This document shows positions 36,997 to 49,960 of a stretch of 64,000 bases of DNA, piece after piece (within the stretch, counting starts at the first letter, position 1; each line of letters begins with the position of its first letter). Under the pieces are notes generated by a model. It made no database searches. It was not told where the DNA came from and saw nothing but the letters and a program-made list of their open reading frames with translations. This DNA is from Harmothoe impar (Eukaryota; Annelida; Polychaeta; Phyllodocida; Polynoidae): contig OX381708.1 in the NCBI GenBank assembly GCA_947462335.1, positions 40,055,377 through 40,119,376 on the forward strand, read 5' to 3'. The translations under genes were made by a program, and so were the position numbers.

Positions 36997-37675
36997 ATTA
37001 TTGACATCAATCGGTATACTATTGCACTTTAGAATAACAAACATACATATGCAATATGCAAGAATGTAATACGTGATGGATGTTAAACAGTTTTCAAGAT
37101 TACATCAAAGTTATATTGAGGTATTTATTGCCAATCGGAAATACATACCTCTGTCACTATGTAGTTCACTTATACAAATGTATAACTACAGTATGAATAT
37201 GATCTGACATATAGTAAAACGTTAGATTATCACACATAACTCACAAGGTCGGGCTGTGAATCAATACGACACCTAGTGAGTGAATCATGAACCACAATGC
37301 CCAAGACCTGCTGCATGCGAATGAGATCCAGCCTTACGAATAATAATTTCATACCCAACATCATAATATGTCAGATTTACATACTTTGTTCAAAGTGTCA
37401 AAGGTTTTGTTTAAATTCATATCATAGACCTTGCATATATGGCTTCCACCCTAAACACATTCGACTGAAGTGTGCTATCCCATGGGGTTAGATCCAGTTT
37501 GTGAGGGACACAGTTCCCAGAAGAGGTGGCCCCAAAGGTTATTGACCCCCTACACTGCCCTGTGGTTAAGGGAGAGATCTATGGCTGGGAAGATGTCTGA
37601 GGGGGGTGGGGCCCCCAGGCTACCCCCCCCCCCCCCAGACTCCACCACTGTCTGCAGCTTACAGTGTTCACCAAC
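36997..37675. repeat. Tandem duplication, copy 2 (679 bp)
   Basis: Direct copy of 36318-36995. It ends at ...GTTCACCAAC, after which the sequence diverges to CACACCTG. The extra C shifts the frame of the small downstream ORF relative to copy 1. The near-identity implies a very recent duplication or an assembly artefact. Confidence 0.95.
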
Positions 37676-40600
37676 CACACCTGTATACCCCCCTTTAGAC
37701 ATAACAGCTGGGTGTGGTGCTATACTGGATCTTCCTGTGATCTACCAACATTTACCATGGTGGTTAACGTGTCACCTCCATACCTCAAGTCACTGACAAG
37801 AGTCCATTGTAAGGGTACATTAAGTAACATTAGTAAGAAAAACAAGGCTCCTCCATAACCCTCCATCAACACCAACCCCTGAGGGGATATGTCCTAATTT
37901 CCTCTCTGCACCACCCACAGGTGTTTGCGTCTGTGTGTGGTGTGGAGAGAGAGAGAGAGAGGGGAGTCGGGCGGGATGTCACACTTATACTATGGTAAAG
38001 AACACACTGTGGGTATGAAGACATTGCTGAAAAACATACACTGCATGAGTTGAAGGCATAACGGAGGGCCCAGCTATGCATTATAAAAGGCAGTTTGATA
38101 TACAACGGAATCAGCATAGGGTGACTTGAAGGGGTACCACGACTGTCCATATCCACTGAATCACTTATCTTTGTCCATTAAATTACACCTTACATGTTCC
38201 TCTCCATACACTTATACTCAGCACAACCTATCATCAGTTCCCTCCATATAGCTGTAGACATAACCATCAATTTACTCCCTGCTCTAATTTCAAATAGGAG
38301 TTGAAGTTATCGCCGATCATCTCTCAGATAGGGGACTGGGGGCATCTCTGTGTCATCAGCGACTGGTGGCTCCCTCTAACGAGGCGTGACAGAGTACCTC
38401 TACCACCGCCAGAGGCACTAGTATCAGCCTGGGCACGTGGGGGCACTTTACCATACCTGGTGGTTGAGGATAACAGAGGTATGTATTGGTGCAGGTATGC
38501 CAGCTGATGGCTATCAGACTTACAAATTGACGATTTGATTGAATTTAGAGGCTGAACATTCCACTGTGTATCTGTGGTCTATTATAGAAGAGATGGTTAG
38601 GAAATATAGAAGGAGAAATGGGTGAGAGGTGATGCACTGATTGGTTTATTGTTGGGAATATGTATAGAAATGACCAAACTGGTATATCAATTTGATTTGG
38701 GTTGACAAGATCTATTTTGTATGTTGACACGAGATGAATGAAAAACAGAATCTGGACGTTTCTTATCAGTATCGCCTCACCTATGCATACAATGATACAT
38801 TTAGGTACTTTGGGAGTAATTGTATGTTCAAAATATTTCTAGTTTTCGAAATTTGGGGTAGACATAGCTGATTCACTACCTGATTTTGACAGGCGCTGTT
38901 TTGTATTGGATAACTGGGAACCTATAAGTCTCTTATCTTCAACTCATCACTCATTTGGAATTCGACATTGAGTGTTTCTACCTAAGATATTGTAGGTAGG
39001 CATAGTATGGGTGTGAAAAGAGAATAGCAGAGGCGTAGACAGAAAGTCTGTGTTGGGGCGGGGGGGGGGGGGGGCAGGGGCCCACCAAAACCAGCTTTAA
39101 GTATCGGGTTATGCATGATGGCGCATACACATGTTGCTTATATATAAAAATTGTATACAAAAATAGTATTTGTACCCCTTTAGTTCTGATTGAAGGGGAC
39201 CATGCCCTTCTGCCGATCCTTTTCCTATATATACGCCACCGAAGAGGTGTCATACAGTACAATTTACTACACAAAGGACTGAGTCACAGGGTTAGCTATG
39301 GCAACATGCTAACTACATGACATCTATCATGTTCTCTGACAAACACTGACTCCCGTCTGTCCTCCCTATACAAAGGACGACTATATTTGTTGCCCTGGGA
39401 GCAAAAAGACCTTCACACTCCCTTTTTCATAAGACCTGACACATGGAAGATATAAACGTTGGTGAGGTATGTCAACCCACCTTATAACATCCCCTCCCAG
39501 CCATCCCACTTACCCCCCCCCCCCCCCTTACCCTCCGCCCACCTCTCAGACTTAATCTCATGCAGGTGCAAGGTCAGAGAAACTTTGCCCTTTGACTTGA
39601 AAGGCTTGGCGATTTTAGTGACCATCAAATTGTCCAAATTGACGGGGCCATTTCAGCCTCTCTTGTCAAAGGGGATCTGTGGGAAAGGCGACGACATATT
39701 CCCTAATTGGTTCCGATTGGGACTCCATCTGGTGAGGAGAGAGGGCGGGGCGGATCCTGGTAGGGGATGGGGCTGGGCTCTGGGGGCTCCTTGGCCAGCG
39801 GTCATCGTTGACAATAGGAATCTACCCTGGACATCTCCAGACTGGCGCTTGCCTTACTGTTTTGTACTTAATGCAAAAGGGCCATTATCTGGTGGCCACA
39901 TGGTGGTAGACCTTTTGCTACAATAAACTGGTCATAGTGTATTTGTGAAGCACAAGAGGGGCCGTTAAAAGCATTGCCTTATTACAACGATGAATTATAA
40001 AGCTCCCCAATAGATTCCCAATAAAGGTTTTTTTCTTCTAATAAACATCACACTATTGACCGCGACATATCTCCCTACAACAACTTTGATCTGAAGTAAG
40101 AAGGTCTACATCGGCTCATATGTATATATAATGTGCATGTGTAGTTCAAACCCTATGCGTTATCGATAAATTACATGTTTATTTAATCTAATAATTCTAA
40201 TGAGTATATAATATGTAACATAAATCTATATGTATATTTTTTATAGTGATTTTCTATTGCTTGAGCATGTACTACACATCTAAGGATACCATCCTAAGCT
40301 CAAACATATCAGACTGATGGTTACTTAATTATCATCAGGACACCTTTATATTAAGCAGTGGTGAGTTGCGCAAAGCAGGGTTCAGGAAGAGACTACAGTT
40401 AGGGCTAGTTTTTGGGGGGGAGAATCATGCTTGACAAATAAACCCAGGTATGTCGCTCATGAGCTGAGAGGATAGGCAGGTGTGTGTAGTTTATAGTGTC
40501 AGAGAGGTACCTGCAGGGGTGGTGAGGTTTAAGTAAAGAGGTGGGTAAGGATAAAGGCTGCTAAACCAATGCCCTGTCACCTGGACTATGATTAACATAA

Positions 40601-41528
40601 TCAGGGTACAGGTAGGGGCTGCAGGATCGGCCTCACTGACATCCCCTTCAATTTGGGGTAGAGGGATCCGCAGGGCCATATGTCACAGACCTAGCCTGTC
40701 TTCAACTGAAGCCTACGGTCGTAGAGCTATATAATATTACATTATGGAAAGAGTATTATTGAAAATGACCTGACCATATACCCTGCTTGTGTATGCCTTT
40801 GATTCAATTCAAGACCATACATATGTACATTGGTTTTGATCCTTAGATGGACATGCATGTACATGTCTGTTTTCACAATACAGAGCTACACTCAAAAAGT
40901 AAACTCGTCTGCAGACTCTTCTAAGTGACAAGAGAGTGGGTCCTCTAGCTGTAGTTGTCAGATAGAAGATACACTTGGTATGTGCCAGCCCAAAACCTGA
41001 CTCATGCCAGCCCTAGACTCGTCAACCAGGGTCTGATTCAGGATTTTCCCTGTAGGTGGCATCAGTATAACATGCATTCTGTATAAAGTTGGGGAATGAA
41101 TTGCATAATTTCTATGTTGATTTTAATAATATTCATGGGAATACACATTCATGTTATGGAGAATCCTGAGATTTATCTATTGGGGATGCTAGAAAATGTA
41201 AAGGAATCAATGTTTTGATATAATTGAGACAAAACAAATATGTGTAGGGCACAGACACCTCTTTTGTGGTTATTTCTACAATAGCTGCAAGGAATCTCCC
41301 ATTGGTATGACATCCACATATGTGTTAGCAGTCTGTAACTAAAGGGTAGAAATACTCTCAATATAGACTTGGGGATATGGCAGGAATTCCCCTAACCTAC
41401 ATACGTCTATGTTTGTATGAATTAGCTATTATAAACCTCAGAAATATAGACAGACATGGACAACAATTATGCCTAGGCAGAACCCAGTTAGCTCCACCTG
41501 CAGTGAAGTAGAGGTTATAGTGCACAGG
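37676..41528. other. Noncoding DNA with C/G runs
   Basis: Includes a (GA)n stretch near 37.95 kb, a 15-G run ending at 39074 and a 15-C run at 39513-39527. The largest ORF is 155 codons (39459-39926). It starts in proline-rich repeat sequence and shows no domain, so I do not call it a gene. Confidence 0.4.
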
Positions 41529-41750
41529 TTAACCCTCTAAGGGGTGCATAGTGCTTTAAGGTGCTATGCTCTATGTGATCATAATACATGAATTCAGCCT
41601 TGGCAAGTATACTCGCCCAACTGTTGATTCATTTCCAAAGGTGCATGAATGCAGGCTTGGCGAATAGACTCACCAGGACTACATTCATGCATCATGCTGA
41701 CAAAGGGATTCAAGCACATTTAAAGCAGTTTGCAGACAATAAAGGGTTAA
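41529..41750. mobile_element. piggyBac-like foldback MITE, copy B (222 bp)
   Basis: The left end TTAACCCTCTAAGG and right end AATAAAGGGTTAA give TTAA on both sides followed by inverted CCCT. Inner blocks AGTGCTTTAAGGTGCTATGC and CATGAATTCAG match copy A at 11238-11507 in the same order. Ends and target match the piggyBac superfamily; no coding capacity. Confidence 0.75.
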
Positions 41751-42169
41751 CTATTCTGGGTTGTCAATTTGACGACCTTAGACTTGTCACTTGGAGTGGG
41801 CCACTGCCTGGGCTAACATTGTCAGTTAGATGACCCTAGTCTTGTCTTGTGGGATGGTAACCGGACAGTTCATCAAATAGACAACCTTTAACTCGTTTAT
41901 TTTATGACCGTCACTTTAAACACCCTAAACTCTTCTTATAAGACAACCTTTTGACAAGTTTGGATCCCTTCATTTTATCAGTGTAGGGCGAGGCGATGGG
42001 TGATGCATGTATTGTAGGAAAAACCTGGCAATAGTTCCCATGATGGCCGTCTGTATAAAAGGAAATAATAGTTGTATTACTAAGCCTCAGGGAACAATGA
42101 TCTCAAACTGCTAGTTTTATAAATGAGTACAAAGCCGTACAAAGATGGAAAGGTTATCTGGTAGTTCTA
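41751..42169. other. Noncoding DNA between two MITEs
   Basis: Short AT-rich stretch containing no recognised feature. An 81-codon ORF (41588-41833) overlaps the preceding MITE. Confidence 0.4.
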
Positions 42170-42286
42170 CACACAGAAAAGTGAGAGTTATTGTCGCTAA
42201 AACTACCCTCACCTGAGGGTCAGACACTGCCTGACTCACAGGTGAGGGTAGTTTTAGCGACAATGACTCTCACTTTTCTGAGGGTG
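42170..42286. mobile_element. Palindromic MITE, copy 2 (117 bp), inverted relative to copy 1
   Basis: Arms CAGAAAAGTGAGAGTT...CTCACCTGAG and its near-perfect complement match copy 1 with a few substitutions. Here the CACACAG-type end is on the left and the CACCCTCAG-type end on the right, the reverse of copies 1 and 3. TA precedes the left end (42168-42169). The right flank is ATAT, so the TA duplication is not exact. Confidence 0.85.
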
Positions 42287-42459
42287 ATATGTTCTCTATG
42301 TCCCCCGGTCCATCCCCACGACAAAGCATTGCTCATCCATTCTATCACCGGAAAATACAGACGCCCAGACCATTTGATTTGTTTTCAGAAAGAGACCCAA
42401 ATCCGGAACAACCAAATCAACTCAGACCTCGTGTCCTATGGGTCTTGTGTCCAGCAAAT

Positions 42460-42680
42460 TGGCCGATAAACAAAATGGCCGCACGACGGGCGTCTCACTT
42501 CCCATAAACCTCAAAGCGCCGCTCTCCCCGCGGGAGGCGCGATTGTCTTCTGCTTCCGGTGGCTGCTGGAGGCCGCAGGCTGCTGGTTCTTACGTAAGGC
42601 GTTATCTATCTTTAGGTACCAGCGACAGAAGCTGACGCCACGGGAGGGCGCCACCAGGCGTCCCGTTTAGTGCGTGAAAA
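42460..42680. promoter_or_regulatory. CpG-rich patch with YY1- and ETS-like motifs
   Basis: AAAATGGCCGC (near 42472) matches the YY1 consensus. GCTTCCGG, CCGCGGGAGGCGCG and GGAGGGCGCCACC follow. The composition and motifs fit a CpG-type promoter, but no exon is recognised on either side. Confidence 0.3.
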
Positions 42681-45600
42681 GCACGAGTGGTGGCGTCGTG
42701 AACGGTCAGGGGTGACTTATTGAAGGTTGGACAAATCAACGACCACGGCTCCCTGTTGTGGCATTGGGCCCATTTATCTGTGATTAAATCCCCGGCCCCT
42801 TTCTTCCCTTTCAAATGCTCAGGTTATTCAGATTCAACTTGAATTTCAAGGTTTGATTAGTTTCCACTTGCCTCTGTCATTCTTCGGAGGTTGCCCATAA
42901 CTGTAGGTTTGAGATGATGAACCAATAGGCGGATGAGGTCATGTGCCAATTATGTATCTTGCTCGGCTGCAATATACTAGTAGCCTTCACTTTACTACCA
43001 GATTTATAATCAGGTATCGTGAAGATGTAGGTGGAAATGTCACATGAAATGCATTACATTTTCTTGTAATATGAGACAGTGAGGACAATGGCCAATGAAT
43101 TCATCCAATACCATCTCCTCCGAATACCTTATTGCCTTGTTGTCGGCACCCATAGATACATTGCCATTGGCAATATTGAAGTTTAATAGTTACCTCTCCT
43201 ACAATGGGACTGTGTCCAATTGCTTGTCCAAATGTGTGAGTTCTATTCCCAAGGTGCAGTAAACCTTTTCAGTACCCAGCACCAGAAGGTAAAAGGGGCA
43301 GATACAGACGGCTAGGGTACGGGGTGCACTCTTTGAAGTCACTCCCCGTGGGCAGGTGCACAGTGCCTTTGCCGGACAGAGCCCTGAAAAGAACCAAATT
43401 AGCCAATTAGCATGTCGGTCTGGTGAAACGCGAAACCGTAATTAATTTGTATAGTGGACTGATACAGATGGCCAGAGTGGTCAAATGACACACCAGCAGG
43501 AGTTGGAGCTGTTCGGGGGAGGGAAGGGGTACTGTGGAGTGAGGGAGGAAAGGAGTGCCGGTGTGTATATGGTCAAATCGCAGGTAAAAGTGGTAAACTA
43601 ATTGGTAAGAAGGGACAGAAGGGAAGGCAAGAGCGAATGCTAAGCATGGGACCGAGGGCTATAGATTACCAAAGAGACGACTAAAATGGTGGAAAAAGCT
43701 TAATTGAACGACATATCCTAAATCTTAAAAAGCGATGTATACGTAAAATGTATGACATTAATTATATATATTTGTGTATACAAATCGATACACGACTGAA
43801 TGAATGAATATGCCAGATACAGGAGATATGGAGCCGGGGGGGGGGCGAGGGGAATGCATGTAAACAAGGAGATATAGGGTTGGGGCCTCTGCTCATCCTG
43901 GTACAGGTACTGCCCCGCCTCACCCTGCAGCCATTTTACGTCGTACATTTAACCTTACAGCATCCAGCCGCCCTGCTCTAACCATGAGTTGTCACTGTCA
44001 ATAGGCACACACAAATCAAAGTACACCGACGACACACAGCATATTGCACGCTCACCCCCAACGTGATCTAACGACCTGTCCAACGGCTCCCAGGGGGCAT
44101 TTCGGCAGTCCACCATTTTGTTCGAGACATTGCCACCAATCAGCTTTAAAAGCGGAACTGACGTCATAATAAGCAGCCTCGTTCTGGTCTGGATGGATGG
44201 GCGATAAATGGTGCTGTACTGTAAAAGGATTTAGGACCCGGGGGGGCCACTGACTCTTTGAGGGTGAGTGGCAACTGCCGCGGTACCGCCCCTCCTCCTC
44301 AAATTGGGGGAGCTGAGGGGATATCTGACCGCCCCTCCTTTTCCATACTGAGGAAAATTGTGTGAGTGACCACCCCCTAAACAGGCTAAATGAAATCTAA
44401 GCCCCCTGCTTTTATCCCCTCTGAGCATTAGATGCCAGACATAACAATGGCAAACTTACCAATTAGCACTTTATAACATGTTTGTACTGCAATATTGCTG
44501 TATGTACACAGATACTTCCATCAAGAAAGGATTAATCCCCTACTTTTGATGATTTGAAGCGGGGGGGGGGGGGGGTGTCACCACCCCTCATTTTCACTGT
44601 AAGAGGGACTGACCGCCCCTACATTTTATCCTCTCTATCAATCCACCGCCACCGCTTCTGAGAGAGGTGCGGCAGTGGTTATCCAAAACATACCTCAGTG
44701 CCCCCCCCCCCCCGGGATTTAGGATGACCGTTACATTTGAATTTGTTCACATATGATTTGTATTTCACAGAAAGTATTCTTTCAGCATGATTATACTTTT
44801 ACAGGGAAATTGCTAGTTACTTGGCAAAGACCCTGTCCTGTATTCTTTATTGTGATATATTTGATATCACGATTCTGTGATTGCCACCATGATAATCCTG
44901 AATGTGACAATATTATCAACGTAGTGATATACAGGGTCTTTGATATTATATCATCTTACTTGTCACAAAATGCTGCATGCGGCCACCTTTCTGTAACACT
45001 GGAGGGTAGCAAGAGTTTGGCATATAAAACCATTATTCACTGATGCCATACACCACTCCCCTTTATAACTCCCCTGTGTGTAGGAGGAGTCCCTCGGGGT
45101 AAGAACACACAACCCTAACCCTATTTGTCCACCCCAGTTAAGGTACAGGGGACTTGGATCTTTATCCTTTCAGGTGGACATAACGCCCACCCTACCACAA
45201 CCCACAACCATTATCTCACCCCTTCACTTCCCAAAACCCACAACCATTTACTTACTCCACAGGAGACAATGAGCCTATAGCCCATGGTAATCTCACGTAA
45301 CTGGGTGAGATTTAAGGTCAGTTTGGGGTTCTCACCAGGGAGAAGGGATTTAAGTTGGGCGACAGATGGGTTTGTAAGTGCCTGTGTTATATGACTCAAG
45401 AGGATCTAAATTCTAACCAAAGAAAGTGAGGTTCAGCAGGGGTTGACGCAACGTATTTGTATAGTTTAGTTCAAGGTATACAGAAGGGGGGATGCCTTCC
45501 TCGTCATGCATTTATTCTCACAGTGCCACCAGATAACACTTCCATGTTATGCACCAAAAAATATATACACGAACTGCAAATATTCGTTGGGAGAGAGAAC

Positions 45601-48453
45601 AATATTTAAAACGTGTCATTGTGTTTATGAGTAATCTGAATTGTTCATACTTAGGGGGGGGGGGGGGGATTCCATCTACAGGAAACAAAATGCTTTGCTG
45701 GAGATCCCTATGATTTATCTTTATTATTGTGAAACAGAAATAAAATATAACGAGGGATGAAAATTGTATCGATCTAAATGGCTCTAAAATGGTGAGCTTG
45801 AGAACTTGAAATGATCCTCCATTAACTCATGATCCTTTGATCTTCTTTTATGAGTTAAGATGTGCATTTATCTACAACAATTGTACAGAAGACGGGGCGT
45901 TCCACTCGGGAAGACAGACCCAACAAAGATTCAGAGGCAATCGGCCTCCCCTGCCGCCTTGCCCGGCAGTCTACTAACCTGCCTCTCGGTCTCCCCATGG
46001 CCCGGGGAGAGAAATCATTGATCTCATGAGAGGCTTTGTAAATTCAGATTGGACTGCGTTCTCTAGTTAAGTTCTTTATTGAAAAAGGTGTCCAAACGAG
46101 CTTGAAGGGGCAAAAAGAGACACTGCGGAGGGTCCTTTATTTGCTGTGGGCATTGTCCATGGGGGATGAGATTTGAATGGGCTGAAAGGGATTTGAATGG
46201 GGGTGAGAGAGAGAATGAAGGGGAGGAGGGGGGTACATCCCACCCCCTCCCCACCCCCTGGGTCTGACTGCATGCAACCGCTGCTCTGCGAAATCTGACG
46301 GCGTGTGGACCACAGCAGCCGGGGAACAAAGCCACGACCTCCCGTCAGGCATGATAGCTCTCCCCGTACTGCTGTCGTCGGGCAAGGGGGTTACATGAAG
46401 GGGGGGGGGGGGGGGGGTACCCATGAGGAACAAGTAAGGGGGGGGAGTAGTCCTCAATCGTCCGCCGACCCGCCCTGACGCCCCTCGTACCCGCCCCCAC
46501 TTTCTGGGAGGCGTAAGGCAACTGGACAAATTGAATCTTTAAAGTCTTTGAATCATTGAATTTGTCCGACACTGCTCAAGTGATTTTCAATTAACAGCAG
46601 AAATGTCAATTTCCCACAGGAATATGTTGAACCCCAGAATTTTCTCTAAGACGAGACATTCGCTCACTAAATTGACTGATTTTGCGACCTGAAAAATGTC
46701 GAGTATGCTGAATAGTTGTCTATTAAAAGCTTAGCCGTCCGCAGCTTATCATTGTAATTGTAAGCTCGAAAATTGTGTTTCCATCTTTCCACCACAATAA
46801 TCATTCTCAATAACCTCACCCCACCAGCAAGCCGGTCAGAGACCTCAGGTATTTGACACTGCAGATTAAACAAAATGGATTGCCATCCCAGCACGGCTGT
46901 AGCAATGGCAGTTGTAACTTGGCATCAAATGTGATGGACACTCCCATAATTGTCGCATGGAATTTAATCGCATTTAAGTTTAACTTGTCTACTGGAAAGT
47001 GAGGCAAGGTACTACCACAACGAAAACAGGTAGAGCTCATATATCATTGTGAAGGGAATGTTGGAAGATTCTCTTATCTGTTTATGAGGTATACCTCATA
47101 TAATATACTATATGAATATGCCTGAGCCAGCTCGTTGGTGACTTAGGTTTATTACATATTAAATGATCATTTATAGAAGCAACATTATTGACTATGCCAG
47201 AATATTACCCATGCTAAGTTAGAGTATAACCATCTATTGCTCTGCTTTTAAAAACGAGCATAAAATACTATACTCTTGTTGAAAGCTAATTAAATTGATA
47301 ATGAATTTAATCATTTGTGAACCTCACACACAGTACCCAATGCCTAACCCTCACGCCGTTCTCCAGAACCAAGTCTGTCCTCTCATCCCCCTTCTTTTCC
47401 CATATTTTTAGCACGTGTTTATTTTGTCTTTGCTCTTCTGTTCACTTTCCCATTGAGTTAGGATAAACACCATAGAGGGATGCAGTGGAGTTGCACCAGC
47501 GGCCAGTCTAAGTAAACTAGCTCTGTTCATTAAGGTATTTCTCAGGTGTGCTTTTGGTGGTGTGAGTGGTAATCCCCCAACATGACAGTGACAAAACCTG
47601 ACTGCCACCACTCAGCCTACCTGTTGTCACCCTACCCCCTGCTAAATGTGTTTAACTTACCTGCCGGTGTATATGTACAGGAGCGGCAATGCCAGCCCAT
47701 ACAAAAGGATTAAACACACACACTGGGAGGTGGGGTTTATATAGGGTGTCTCTGAGGGTGGGCTGAAACGCCTGTGATGAGGTATGGATTGATAGAAGAG
47801 ACACAATGTTCACCTTCCAACCATGCATGTTTAGAATAATTATTAGATAGTAGCTTGATATCAAATGAAGACATTCTTCAGAAATGCTCAAACATTAATA
47901 TTACTGTAATTATTATGTCAACATTCATGTTTTGAATTAAATATATGTAACAGATCCACCCAACGCCATAGAGCATTAGTTCGCGGAAAACGCAATCAGT
48001 AGAACCAAAAGGTTGACACCTCAACTCAACTAGAGAGAGCTACCCGTGCTATCTCAACTATATGATTCTTGCACAACCTGGGATTATTTCATGCATTTTA
48101 TTATGCTAATCGTATATAAAGATCTTTCCCGAATAAATGCATATCGCAAAATAAAAATAGAAACATTTACATTGTAATTACAGATCTACCTACTTGAGTG
48201 AATGTTCATATATGGGGCCCATGGTCAACTTAAAAGCAACATGTGCAAGCTTCGCCATTATCCAAGACACAGAGTATATCATATTTTACACCCCACAAAT
48301 AGGGTGGTATACATACCTGTTTAAACACACAAAGAGCTAAGGGGTGAGTGATGATTAACACACCTTCTCTCTCACCTGAGCTGTACCTGAGGGATCATGT
48401 CATTAAAGGTGAGACAGGCTGCCCTCGGCCAAACACAGGTGTTCAGGATGGTC
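42681..48453. other. Noncoding DNA with several G/C runs
   Basis: Homopolymers: 15 G at 44561-44575, 13 C at 44701-44713, 15 G at 45654-45668 and 18 G at 46400-46417. GACCGCCCCT-type words recur between 44.3 and 44.65 kb. A full CRE TGACGTCA lies at 44159-44166. ORFs up to 130 codons near 46.1-46.5 kb follow the G-rich sequence and lack domains. Confidence 0.4.
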
Positions 48454-48457
48454 TGTG
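48454..48457. repeat. Target-site duplication TGTG, left
   Basis: TGTG directly before the left LTR equals TGTG (60610-60613) after the right LTR. A 4-base duplication is usual for gypsy-type integrases. The GT-rich context means the exact LTR edge could shift by two bases. Confidence 0.7.
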
Positions 48458-49312
48458 TGTGGCTAGGGAAAACCCCTTCCACATCAATGAGGGCGTAAAG
48501 ATGAGGTGAGACGTCAGTTTGAGTACTTGGTATCTTTTATTAATAATAATATTAATATCAGAGTACCAGTCACTAGGGCTCAGTATATAAGTTACTGATG
48601 GTTGCAAGATGATAATTGATTTCCTCCTCCATCTGACCGGGGTATAAGTACAGGTGCCCGGCAGGTGGAGGGGGTGCCCATGTGACCGGAAGTAGATGTA
48701 ACAGTGGTTTTCATTGGATAATATACATTTGACATTTGATTGGATAATTATATATTCATGGCTTTAACATGTGGTGTGCGCTGGACCGCGGGTGGGGAGC
48801 CTGGGTCCAGTGCATTATGGGTAATGGATTACATAATAAGTAGCATGCACACATGGGGGCTTTGTCGCCCACCTTCCAGGTGGCCTCCAGCCGGCTCAAG
48901 TGGCTTTGGCGGTGCCACACTGATTAAGGGTGCCCAGCTTTATAGCATTGTTTATGTGTAGACAGTTAATCCTTGGGGTCAACATATTGTGTATAGGTGA
49001 CCGGTCAGTGCCTTGTCGTCTGGAGGGGCTGACCGTTACCTATTGTCCCTGGGATAAGGGTCTGCTTGTGATCTATGGATTAGTTATGCATGGGGGTTAG
49101 TTTGGCTTGGCTTAGTGAGAAATAGGTATGTCTGACGTCTAGGTGTACTTTGATGGACATGTGGATTGAAAATATGTATAAAGTATTGTGCGTATTACTA
49201 ATAATAATAAATATGAATATTAATAATCATAAATCATAATTATGACGTAATATGACGTAATATGACGTAATACAATTGATGAAGGTGTAATAAGGGGTTT
49301 TGTGGCGTGACA
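48458..49312 (-). repeat. 3' LTR (element orientation), 855 bp
   Basis: Matches 59755-60609 base for base as read. In element orientation it starts TGTCACGCC and ends CTAGCCACA. A TATA-like CTATAAAG lies at 48938-48945 and an AATAAAA poly(A) signal at 48535-48541, both on the minus strand. Three TATGACGTAA units lie at 49241-49270, inside U3. The 73-codon plus-strand ORF repeated in both LTRs is probably fortuitous. Confidence 0.97.
49241..49270. promoter_or_regulatory. Three perfect tandem TATGACGTAA units in U3 of the 3' LTR
   Basis: The 10-base unit is repeated three times without change, with the same array at 60538-60567 in the other LTR. TGACGTAA is a CRE/ATF-like bZIP site, so the array is a candidate enhancer of the element. 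Confidence 0.6.
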
Positions 49313-49323
49313 GCACCCCCCAA
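49313..49323 (-). other. Candidate polypurine tract
   Basis: In element orientation TTGGGGGGTGC directly precedes the 3' LTR. A G-rich tract at this place is expected to prime plus-strand synthesis. It is short and interrupted by TGC. Confidence 0.45.
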
Positions 49324-49960
49324 TACAACTCCTGCACGCCCTCGTGCAGGCCGCGAAGTAGTAGAGGAAGAGTTATGTCACGCTTCAAAAGTATTTGTAT
49401 GAACATTTTTTTTTTTGTATTTTATGATTTTTGTATCTATCTTATCTTATACATTTGACTATGACTAGGTTCTTAATCACATTTTCTAGGTAGTACAGTG
49501 TTTTATACATACATGTTATGCGGTGGTAATAATAATATTTCTATGGTAACGTACTGGTACTATATGTCTCGCTTCCGTTCTATTTATATGATTATACATT
49601 TTTGGAAGCTTTTAACCTATTAATTATTTACATAATACAAGTCGTGGTACGGTGAAAAATGTAATGTGACGTACTGTTTCTATATGTCGCGCTTCCGTCC
49701 TAGTTTATAATATAATCAATTTATATGATAGGAAGCTGTAAGAAATTCATTTCAATAATAATATAGATGTACTAAGCGTTTACATAGGCCATGTGTAATA
49801 CTTAGTATGGTATGATAGTACATGTATAACAATAGGTTGAGCAGTGTATTTTGTTTATGTAATGATCTTTGGCAATACTTGATCTTTTTGATATTCATTC
49901 TCAATGTCGAGGGGCAATGGAGGAAGTTCGTTCTGAGTTATCACCTTCTATAATAAATTT
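49324..49960 (-). other. Untranslated 3' region of the retroelement with an imperfect direct repeat
   Basis: AT-rich sequence between the env-like stop and the polypurine tract. Segments near 49546-49612 and 49666-49735 share ACGTACTG, CTATATGTC and CGCTTCCGT at an offset of 120 bases, then diverge before a shared GGAAGCT. Confidence 0.6.

Noticed and set aside
36618..37491. Identical 64-codon ORFs at 36618 and 37297
   Set aside because: They are identical because the DNA is tandemly duplicated; no sign of coding selection or family.
39459..39926. 155-codon plus-strand ORF
   Set aside because: Begins in C-run-derived proline sequence and shows no recognisable family, splice logic or neighbours.
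48740..48961. 73-codon plus-strand ORF repeated at 60037-60258
   Set aside because: It lies inside the LTRs on the opposite strand to the element; repeated only because LTRs are repeated.
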